Assembly (NCBI GenBank): GCA_001507915.1
Contig: LGER01000018.1
Location: 1 to 32,962, forward strand
Length of the DNA stretch: 32,962 nucleotides
Direction: 5' to 3'
Origin: Desulfonauticus sp. 38_4375
Lineage (GTDB): Bacteria; Desulfobacterota; Desulfovibrionia; Desulfovibrionales; Desulfonatronovibrionaceae
Shown: positions 7,352 to 13,618 of the stretch, one piece after another
Position numbering within the stretch: the first letter of the stretch is position 1
How the letters are laid out: every line of letters starts with the position of its first letter
Translations under genes and position numbers: made by a program
The notes under the pieces: generated by a model
Seen by the model: only the letters and a program-made list of their open reading frames with translations
Databases searched by the model: none
What the model was told of the DNA's origin: nothing

Positions 7352-8677
7352 ATGGAACAACAAATAAAACAATCTAATTTTATTAAGTTTATTTCTTCTG
7401 ATACTAAAAGTATTGCTGAAAAAGATGATGAACCTCCGGGTAGTAGGGGAGAAGTTTCTGTTTTTTCTACATTGTCTTTTAAGTCTAATTTTCTAATCAA
7501 TTCCATATCTGTTCCTTACAACCATATTTATCATAGCCGCAGGTCAGAAGATGAAAAAATAAAATATTTTCGTCGTACTTTTTTCCCTTTAACTACAGTA
7601 AAAGAATGGAATGATTGGCATTGGCAGGTAGCAAATCGTATTCATAGGATTGAGCAGTTAAATAAGTTTTTAACTCTTGCAGAAGATGAAAGGTTGGTTC
7701 TTAGCAGGCCTGGGCTTAAATTGCCTATGGCGATTTCTCCTTATTATATGAGTTTGTTGGATAGAGATGATGCTGCGCATCCTTTACGGCGGGCAGTTAT
7801 TCCTACTACTCATGAGCTAATTCAACGACCTGAGGAGAAAGAAGACCCATTGGGAGAGGAGTCACAAAGTCCTGTGCGGGGGCTTGTGCATCGCTACCCA
7901 GATAGAGTCCTTTTTTTGGTTCATGATCTATGTGCTACTTATTGTCGTTATTGCACCAGGTCCAGGGTTGTGGGGCGAGGTCTTTTGAAGCCAGAGAAAA
8001 AACGCTTTGAGCTAATGTTGGAATATATTCGTCAAGTACCTTCTATTAGAGACGTTCTTATTTCAGGAGGAGATCCCTTATTACTTTCTGATGAACGTTT
8101 AGAATGGTTATTAAGTCAGTTACGAAAAATATCCCATGTGGAGATTATTCGTATAGGCACAAAGGTTCCTGTTGTACTTCCTCAAAGAATTACTTCCAAG
8201 CTGGTTAAAATGCTTAAGCGTTATCATCCTTTGTGGATTAGTATTCACTTTACTCACCCAGAAGAATGTACTCCTGAAGTAAGCAAGGCCTGTGAAAAAT
8301 TAGCTGATGCTGGTATCCCCTTGGGTTCGCAGACTGTTCTGTTACGACATATCAATGATAATGTGGAAACTATGAAAAAATTGATGCATAGTTTGCTACA
8401 GATGCGAGTTCGTCCCTATTATCTCTATCAATGTGATCCTATTCCTGGCTCTTTTCATTTTCGCACAAGTGTTCAAAAAGGGATTGAGATTATTAAGGGG
8501 CTTAGGGGATTTACCAGTGGCTATGCTATTCCCACTTATGTGATAGATGCTCCTGGTGGAGGAGGTAAAGTCCCAATTTCTCCTGAGTATTGGGTAGGAC
8601 GAGATGAAAATGATGTTTTGCTAAAAAATTATGAAAATAAATTGTTTCGTTATCCTGACGTTGTAAAAGAGAGATAG
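7352..8677 (+). CDS. kamA: KamA-family radical SAM lysine 2,3-aminomutase
   Basis: 441 residues, against about 415 for characterised lysine 2,3-aminomutases; the extra length is mostly an N-terminal extension. These enzymes use SAM, a 4Fe-4S cluster and PLP to turn L-alpha-lysine into L-beta-lysine. Cluster cysteines C194, C198 and C201 lie in C-A-T-Y-C-R-Y-C-T-R, followed by the SAM-contacting S-G-G-D-P-L-L-L. The PLP lysine is K406 in D-A-P-G-G-G-G-K. The two aspartates that hold the lysine side-chain amine in the clostridial enzyme (D293 and D330, 37 apart) are present as D362 and D399, also 37 apart. Glutamate aminomutases replace both and EpmB proteins are shorter, so lysine is the likeliest substrate. 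The segment after D362 (P-I-P-G-S-F-H-F-R-T) departs from the usual L-S-x-G-x-x-H-F-R-T, so a lysine relative is possible. Ribosome site AAGGAG at 7339-7344. First gene of a five-gene cassette. Confidence 0.88.
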   Translation: MEQQIKQSNFIKFISSDTKSIAEKDDEPPGSRGEVSVFSTLSFKSNFLINSISVPYNHIYHSRRSEDEKIKYFRRTFFPLTTVKEWNDWHWQVANRIHRIEQLNKFLTLAEDERLVLSRPGLKLPMAISPYYMSLLDRDDAAHPLRRAVIPTTHELIQRPEEKEDPLGEESQSPVRGLVHRYPDRVLFLVHDLCATYCRYCTRSRVVGRGLLKPEKKRFELMLEYIRQVPSIRDVLISGGDPLLLSDERLEWLLSQLRKISHVEIIRIGTKVPVVLPQRITSKLVKMLKRYHPLWISIHFTHPEECTPEVSKACEKLADAGIPLGSQTVLLRHINDNVETMKKLMHSLLQMRVRPYYLYQCDPIPGSFHFRTSVQKGIEIIKGLRGFTSGYAIPTYVIDAPGGGGKVPISPEYWVGRDENDVLLKNYENKLFRYPDVVKER

Positions 8678-8731
8678 TTAGCCTGTGGTTTAAACTAACA
8701 AAAAATAAATATTGATTAGTTGGGGAAAAAA

Positions 8732-9718
8732 ATGAAAGTTGGTTTAACTTATGATCTTAGATCAACATATATAAAGATGGGATTTTCGGAAGAGGAAACT
8801 GCAGAGTTGGACAAAGAAGAAACTATAGAAGCTATTGAGTCTGCAATTATCTCTTTAGGGTATGTTTGTGAGCGTATAGGTAATATCAAAGATCTTGTAG
8901 AAGCCTTAGCCACAGGTAAAAGATGGGATCTTGTTTTTAATATTGCTGAGGGAATGTTTGGGATTGGTCGGGAAGCGCAGGTCCCAGCTTTACTGGATGC
9001 CTATAGAATTCCTTATACTTTTTCAGATCCTTTAGTTTTGAGTTTGACTTTGCATAAAGCTATGACCAAAAGGGTTCTTCGAGATGCAGGTGTGCCTACC
9101 AGTGATTTTTTTGTAGCCAGTCAGTTGGAGGATTTGGCAGAGTTAAGTTTTTCTGGTCCCTATTTTGTTAAGCCAGTAGCAGAAGGCACAAGCAAGGGAG
9201 TGGATTCTTCTTCTATAGTTAAAGACAGAGCGTTATTACCTCAGGTTGTGGATAGAATTATAAAAAAATTTAAGCAGCCAGCCTTAATAGAACCATATCT
9301 TAGTGGACGAGAATTTACCGTAGGTATTATAGGTACAGGAAAGAAGGCCAGAATAATAGGTACTCTGGAAGTTATCTTGCGCTCTACAGCTGAAGAGGGA
9401 GTGTATTCTTATCTCAACAAAGAAGAATATGAGAAAAGAGTGGAATATCATTTGGTGGAAGCAGAGCAAGATGGGATAGTACAAGAAGCAGAGACTATAG
9501 CTCTTTCTTCTTGGAGAATACTGGGATGTAGAGATGCAGGAAGGGTGGATATTAAGTGTACGAAGGAAGGTATTCCTCTTTTTTTGGAAGTAAATCCTTT
9601 AGCTGGTCTTCACCCTAAACACTCAGATCTTCCAATTCTTTGTCGGAAAAAAGGTATAACTTACCTTGAACTTATCCAATCTATTTTAAATTCTGCCTTG
9701 AACAGAGTTAAGCTATGA
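8732..9718 (+). CDS. ATP-grasp ligase, D-Ala-D-Ala ligase-like (first of two)
   Basis: 328 residues from the ATG at 8732, chosen over an in-frame TTG at 8720 because the family typically begins M-K-V-G-L-T-Y-D-L-R. ATP-grasp enzymes activate a carboxylate as acyl phosphate and join it to an amine. Seen: N-terminal substrate domain with V-F-N-I-A-E-G and G-R-E-A-Q-V-P-A-L-L-D (about 70-95), ATP-binding K147 in K-P-V-A-E-G-T-S-K-G, and the metal site R-V-D-I-K followed by E286-V-N-P-L-A-G-L-H-P. True Ddl enzymes end this motif differently (E-V-N-T-x-P-G-M-T), so a peptide-bond former of other specificity is likely and a role in peptidoglycan is doubtful. It follows kamA by 54 bases and overlaps the second ligase by four bases (ATGA), so translation is coupled. 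Confidence 0.8.
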   Translation: MKVGLTYDLRSTYIKMGFSEEETAELDKEETIEAIESAIISLGYVCERIGNIKDLVEALATGKRWDLVFNIAEGMFGIGREAQVPALLDAYRIPYTFSDPLVLSLTLHKAMTKRVLRDAGVPTSDFFVASQLEDLAELSFSGPYFVKPVAEGTSKGVDSSSIVKDRALLPQVVDRIIKKFKQPALIEPYLSGREFTVGIIGTGKKARIIGTLEVILRSTAEEGVYSYLNKEEYEKRVEYHLVEAEQDGIVQEAETIALSSWRILGCRDAGRVDIKCTKEGIPLFLEVNPLAGLHPKHSDLPILCRKKGITYLELIQSILNSALNRVKL

Positions 9719-10704
9719 AGATTGCTATCGTGCATAATAAAATTTCAAAGGGAGAAGGGATAGACGCTTATGATGTTTTGAAGCAAGTGGAGGCTGTAGC
9801 TGCAGCCCTGGATAAAGGAGATTATCAGGTGAAAGTGCTTGAGTGCTCTTTGGATTTGGAGACAATTTGCACTCAACTTAAAACTTTAGGAATAGAAGTC
9901 GTTTTTAATTTAGTGGAATCTTTAGGAGGATATGGAAGCTTAATTCATTTGTTTCCTTCTGTATTAGAGGCTATAAAAATTCCTTTTACAGGCTCTAGTG
10001 CGGATACTCTTCGTTTAGTATCTAACAAAATTTTAGCTAAAAAAATGTTGTTAGAAGCTGGTCTTCCTACCCCCGCGTGGATAGATCCTTTAGAGAAAGA
10101 AAAATCTTTGGAGAAACAGGTTGTTGGCAAAACCTGGATTATAAAGTCTGTGTGGGAACATGCTTCTATTGGGCTTAATGCTGCTTCAGTTATTTCCCCA
10201 GGGGCTGTGGAAGAACTTTATACTTCGCTACTGGATAAATCTGAAAAGTATGGAGGTTATTGGTTTGCTGAAGAGTTTATAGATGGAAGGGAATTTAATA
10301 TCTCCTTGCTTGGAAATAAAGAATGTCTCAGGATTTTACCCCCTGCTGAAATAGTTTTTGAAGATTTTTCTCCTGATATCCCTAAAATCTTAGATTATGC
10401 AGCTAAATGGATAGAGTCTTCTTTTGTCTATCAGCATACTAAGCGTTGTTTTTCTTTTTCTGAAGAAGATTTACCTTTACTTCAAACTCTAAAAACACTT
10501 TCCCAGAAGTGTTGGGAGATTTTTGGTTTGCGAGGATATGCAAGAGTTGATTTTCGCATCGATAAATATGGTCAGCCGTGGATTTTGGAAGTCAATGCCA
10601 ATCCTTGTCTTTCTCCTGATGCTGGATTTGCTGCTGCTTTAGAAAAAGCTGGTATTAACTATTCTGAAGCAATTAGAAGCATAATTGAAGATAGTATTTT
10701 TTAA
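9715..10704 (+). CDS. ATP-grasp ligase, D-Ala-D-Ala ligase-like (second of two)
   Basis: 329 residues. The N-terminal domain has V-F-N-L-V-E-S-L-G-G-Y-G (about 64-75) and the Ddl-like I-P-F-T-G-S-S, then an ATP-binding segment with K-S-V-W-E-H-A-S-I-G, and the metal/ATP site A-R-V-D-F-R followed by E292-V-N-A-N-P-C-L-S-P-D-A-G-F. It is clearly diverged from the ligase encoded just upstream, so the pair are not a recent duplication and probably act at different steps or on different amino acids. Residues that would recognise D-alanine cannot be assigned with confidence. The ATG lies in the stop of the preceding gene (ATGA overlap), so the two proteins are probably made in similar amounts. A 51-base gap separates it from the acetyltransferase. 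Confidence 0.8.
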   Translation: MKIAIVHNKISKGEGIDAYDVLKQVEAVAAALDKGDYQVKVLECSLDLETICTQLKTLGIEVVFNLVESLGGYGSLIHLFPSVLEAIKIPFTGSSADTLRLVSNKILAKKMLLEAGLPTPAWIDPLEKEKSLEKQVVGKTWIIKSVWEHASIGLNAASVISPGAVEELYTSLLDKSEKYGGYWFAEEFIDGREFNISLLGNKECLRILPPAEIVFEDFSPDIPKILDYAAKWIESSFVYQHTKRCFSFSEEDLPLLQTLKTLSQKCWEIFGLRGYARVDFRIDKYGQPWILEVNANPCLSPDAGFAAALEKAGINYSEAIRSIIEDSIF

Positions 10705-10755
10705 AATTGGAATAAATTAGGTGTCATTGAAAATTATATTTTTTGAGGTTTAATA

Positions 10756-11238
10756 TTGTTAAATTTAAAATATTTTACAGAGATTGAAGCTGAGGAGATT
10801 AAAGCAATAGAAGAGATAGTAATTGCTACAGGTTTTTTTTCTGAAGAAGAAGTAGCTGTAGCCACTTCTCTTGTTAAAGAGCGTTTAGAAAAAAAAGATG
10901 CCAGTGGCTACTTTTTTATTTTGGTTAAAGATGGTGATAGATTAGTGGGTTTTACTTGCTTTGGCCCTATTCCCTGTACTCAGAATCGTTATGACCTGTA
11001 CTGGATAGTCGTACATCCTGATTATCAAGGTAGAGGCATAGGAAAAATTTTGTTACAGAAAACAGAAAAGGCAATAAAAAATTTAGCAGGTGAACACCTG
11101 TACATAGAAACTTCTAATCGTTTGCAGTATGTAAGTACTAGGGCTTTTTATGAGCGTTGTGGTTATAAAAAAGTGGCGATTATTCCAGATTTTTATGCTC
11201 GAGGAGATGATAAGGTTATCTATTTTAAAAAATTGTAG
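10756..11238 (+). CDS. GNAT-family N-acetyltransferase
   Basis: 160 residues with a single GNAT domain. Acetyl-CoA binding motif A is visible as V-V-H-P-D-Y-Q-G-R-G-I-G-K-I-L-L (about 90-105), preceded by the beta-strand Y-D-L-Y-W-I, and the C-terminal R-A-F-Y-E-R-C-G-Y motif is typical. The start is TTG at 10756, supported by GAGG at 10745-10748 seven bases upstream; no ATG or GTG lies nearby in frame. Within the cassette it could acetylate an amine of the beta-amino acid or the ligase product, as AblB does to beta-lysine, though AblB proteins as I recall them are considerably longer. Its stop codon overlaps the GGGAGG that seems to serve the next gene. Confidence 0.82.
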   Translation: MLNLKYFTEIEAEEIKAIEEIVIATGFFSEEEVAVATSLVKERLEKKDASGYFFILVKDGDRLVGFTCFGPIPCTQNRYDLYWIVVHPDYQGRGIGKILLQKTEKAIKNLAGEHLYIETSNRLQYVSTRAFYERCGYKKVAIIPDFYARGDDKVIYFKKL

Positions 11239-11243
11239 GGAGG
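11238..11243 (+). promoter_or_regulatory. Ribosome-binding site that points to a non-standard start of the permease
   Basis: GGGAGG overlaps the last base of the acetyltransferase stop codon. It is six bases before ATT at 11250 but 45 bases before the first ATG (11289). Between the in-frame stop at 11226 and 11289 there is no ATG, GTG or TTG in the permease frame. Confidence 0.55.
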
Positions 11244-11249
11244 CTGGCA

Positions 11250-12467
11250 ATTATTACCCTTAGTATATTTCTCATTACCTATCTTGGTATGGCCTTAGGA
11301 AAAGTGCCAGGTTTGAAGATAGATAGAACAGGTATTGCCCTTTTAGGGGCTATTGCTATGGTGTCTACAGGTATAGTTCAGTTCTCTGAAGTGTGTAAGG
11401 CCATTGATTTATCCACCATCTCTCTGCTGTATGCTCTTATGATTATTTCTGCCCAATTGCGGCTGGGAGGATTTTATACCTGGAGTGCCCTTCTCTGTAC
11501 TAAAATTCTTTATCGTCCTAGATGGTTTCTTTTGGCAGTGATGCTTTTAAGCGCCTTTCTTTCTGCCTTTTTGGCCAATGACATAGTATGTTTGGCCTTT
11601 ACTCCTGTACTTGCAGCTTCCTTAAGAGCAGGTGGTCTTAATCCGGTCCCCTTTCTTTTGGGACTTGCTATAGCCAGTAATATTGGCTCAGCGGCTACAA
11701 TTATTGGAAATCCTCAAAATATGTTGATTGGACAGATGGGTAAGCTTGATTTTAAGACTTTTTCTCTTTGGGCAGTTGTTCCTTCTTGTTTAGCCTTGAC
11801 AGGTGCTTTTGGATATATCTGTTTAAATTATAAAAGAGAGTTTAGTAAAAAAGTAAAAGAATTTAAATGGGTAGAGGATAAAAAGAATTGGCCTGATTTT
11901 AACCAGTGGGAAAGTCTAAAAGGAATTTTAGCTACAGGTGTTGTAGTATTTCTTTTTTTTACAGATATTCCTCGAGAATTGTCAGCTTTATCCATTGCTG
12001 GTTTTTTATTGCTCAGCAGAAAAATGTATTCAAGAGATATTTTAGGTCTTATAGACTGGTATCTTCTCACTCTTTTTGCTTCGTTGTTCATAGTTATTTA
12101 TGGAGTTACTTCTGGTAACTATCTTATGCTTGGTATGGAATATATAAAGCAATATGGTTTAGATTTACAGAATTTAGGAGTCCTTACTTTTATATCAACT
12201 TTATTGAGTAATTTAGTTAGTAATGTCCCGGCAGTTATGATTCTAGTAAATTTTTTAGACCCTACTAATCCAGAAGGCTGGTATGTGCTTGCTCTTTCCA
12301 GCACCTTTGCTGGTAACTTAATCCTTATTGGAAGCATTGCTAACCTCATTGTAGTAGAGCAAGCGAAATTATATGATATTGAAATATCCTTTAAAGAACA
12401 TGCGAGAATAGGTATTCCTATTACTTTGATTTCGCTTGTTATCCTTCTAATATGGATAGTTATTTAA
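11250..12467 (+). CDS. Ion-transporter-superfamily permease (ArsB/NhaD/SLC13-like), probable AUU start
   Basis: A polytopic membrane protein of about 405 residues from 11250, or 392 from the ATG at 11289. Family motifs: F-L-A-N-D-I-V-C-L-A-F-T-P in the first half, S-N-I-G-S-A-A-T-I-I-G-N-P-Q-N-M-L-I-G after it, and the repeat-related S-N-L-V-S-N-V-P-A-V-M-I-L and F-A-G-N-L-I-L-I-G-S-I-A-N-L in the second half; about ten to eleven spans. Members move anions, dicarboxylates, arsenite or sodium/protons. The in-frame residues upstream of 11289 (I-I-T-L-S-I-F-L-I-T-Y-L-G) complete the first membrane span, so I place the start upstream at ATT, the only well-spaced option. As last gene of the cassette it may carry the cassette's product, a precursor or a counter-ion; the substrate cannot be read from sequence. 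Confidence 0.8.
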   Translation: MITLSIFLITYLGMALGKVPGLKIDRTGIALLGAIAMVSTGIVQFSEVCKAIDLSTISLLYALMIISAQLRLGGFYTWSALLCTKILYRPRWFLLAVMLLSAFLSAFLANDIVCLAFTPVLAASLRAGGLNPVPFLLGLAIASNIGSAATIIGNPQNMLIGQMGKLDFKTFSLWAVVPSCLALTGAFGYICLNYKREFSKKVKEFKWVEDKKNWPDFNQWESLKGILATGVVVFLFFTDIPRELSALSIAGFLLLSRKMYSRDILGLIDWYLLTLFASLFIVIYGVTSGNYLMLGMEYIKQYGLDLQNLGVLTFISTLLSNLVSNVPAVMILVNFLDPTNPEGWYVLALSSTFAGNLILIGSIANLIVVEQAKLYDIEISFKEHARIGIPITLISLVILLIWIVI

Positions 12468-12490
12468 AAATGAAAGAATTTCTTAAAAAA

Positions 12491-12997
12491 TTAAGTGTAG
12501 AAAACAAACAAACTTTCTTTTTTTAGAAGTTCTTCTTTTATTTTTATTCCCCATCTATACCCACTTACCTTCCCGTTTTTTCTTATAATTCTATGGCAGG
12601 GGATAAGGATGGCTATTTTATTTTGGGAACAGGCCCTGGCTACAGCGCGTATGGCCCTGGGATTGCCCACTTGCTGGGCTAGCCAGGAATAGGTCCTGGT
12701 TTGTCCTGGTGGTATGGTAAGCAGAATGGACCAGACCTTTTGTTGAAAGGCAGTACCCCGCATATCCAACTGCCAGCTAAGTTGTTTTTGAGGATTTTCT
12801 ATTTGGTAGGTTAGTTTCTCCAGAAAAGCAGGGTCTAACTGCTCTAAATTAGCTTGAGGAAAAAAGTGTTTGATTTCTTTTTCTAAGACTTCTCTTTCTC
12901 CCAAGCCTAAAAAACAAATCCCCTTTTGGCTTTTGGCTATGGCTACCAGGCCTAAACTGGTGGGAATAAAGGTATAACGAATCTTTTCTTTTTGCAT
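12491..12997 (-). CDS. ogt: Methylated-DNA-protein-cysteine methyltransferase
   Basis: 168 residues. The suicide repair enzyme removes alkyl groups from O6-guanine (and O4-thymine) onto its own cysteine. The active site I-P-C134-H-R-I-I-R is intact, preceded by the DNA-recognition helix R-A-I-R-A-V-A-R-A-C-S-Q-N and the conserved P-P-G-Q-T-R-T-Y-S-W-L-A start of the C-terminal domain; the N-terminal half is the poorly conserved ribonuclease-like domain, so this is Ogt-type rather than an Ada fusion. The stretch upstream of the ATG reads CCTTCTCCTCC on the coding strand, the reverse of a ribosome-binding site, so translation may be weak or the start imperfectly placed. It faces the permease tail to tail with a 23-base gap. 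Confidence 0.9.
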   Translation of the reverse strand: MQKEKIRYTFIPTSLGLVAIAKSQKGICFLGLGEREVLEKEIKHFFPQANLEQLDPAFLEKLTYQIENPQKQLSWQLDMRGTAFQQKVWSILLTIPPGQTRTYSWLAQQVGNPRAIRAVARACSQNKIAILIPCHRIIRKNGKVSGYRWGIKIKEELLKKESLFVFYT

Positions 12998-13109
12998 GGA
13001 GGAGAAGGTTAATTTACTTTTAAAAAAAAGAAAAGGTCTAAAGCTCTTTCTTGAGAGAGATATTTTTTTGTGTTAATCAAAGGTCAGGAAAAAAGAAGGA
13101 GGAGTATTT

Positions 13110-13589
13110 ATGTTACTTAGAAAAAGGGTGTGGGATATTATGCGGGATGATTTTCCTTTTGTAGAGGAAGATGCCAGCTTAACTCAGGTAATTAAAACGC
13201 TTAAAGAATATAATGAGAAATATCCAGAGCTAAACTGTGTCTTGGTGTTTTCCAAGGAAAAAAAATTTTTAGGTGTTATTTCCATGTGGAATATTTTGCA
13301 GGCCTTGGGTCCTTGTTTATTACAGGAAAGCAGTTTGTGGGATGAAGATGTAAACTGGGATAAAGCCTTTACCAGGGCTTGTCGGATTTGTTCGCAAGTG
13401 GGAATTAAAGATATTATTCAACAGGATGTGCCAAGATTAAAGCCCAAAGACCCCTTGGCCAAGGTAATGGAAACTTTTGTGGATTATAGACGGGGAAGGG
13501 CAGTAGTAGAAGAAGGAGACAAAGTTATAGGTTTTGTCCTTTTATCAGACTTATACAAGGAAATAGCTAGAGATGTAGAAAATTGGTAA
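13110..13589 (+). CDS. Stand-alone CBS-domain pair protein
   Basis: 159 residues made of two CBS domains (about 6-70 and 90-155) and nothing else. R-V-W-D-I-M-R-D-D-F-P-F-V begins the first, G-I-K-D-I-I-Q-Q-D-V-P-R-L-K-P-K-D-P begins the second, and V-I-G-F-V-L-L-S-D-L-Y closes it. CBS pairs bind adenosine nucleotides or SAM and act as cytoplasmic regulatory modules for other proteins; the partner is unknown. Similar two-CBS proteins are frequent in sulfate reducers. A strong ribosome site AAGGAGG at 13096-13102 precedes the ATG. It is transcribed alone and ends at the terminator shared with lon. Confidence 0.85.
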   Translation: MLLRKRVWDIMRDDFPFVEEDASLTQVIKTLKEYNEKYPELNCVLVFSKEKKFLGVISMWNILQALGPCLLQESSLWDEDVNWDKAFTRACRICSQVGIKDIIQQDVPRLKPKDPLAKVMETFVDYRRGRAVVEEGDKVIGFVLLSDLYKEIARDVENW

Positions 13590-13590
13590 G

Positions 13591-13618
13591 AAAAAGCCCC
13601 CTTTAAAGGGGGCTTTTT
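13591..13618. terminator. Bidirectional intrinsic terminator between the CBS gene and lon
   Basis: A perfect 28-base palindrome, AAAAAGCCCCC paired with GGGGGCTTTTT around TTTAAA. The five A and five T at its ends give a U tract on whichever strand is transcribed, so it can terminate the CBS gene rightward and the long lon-terminated operon leftward. Its last base is the final base of the lon stop codon. Confidence 0.9.

Noticed and set aside
7352-8677. EpmB (elongation factor P beta-lysylation mutase) as identity of the KamA gene
   Set aside because: EpmB is shorter and lacks the substrate aspartates; no EpmA or efp gene is adjacent.
10756-11238. AblB (beta-lysine acetyltransferase) as a firm name for the GNAT
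   Set aside because: At 160 residues it appears too short for AblB as I know it, and it is separated from kamA by two ligase genes; only the general family is supported.
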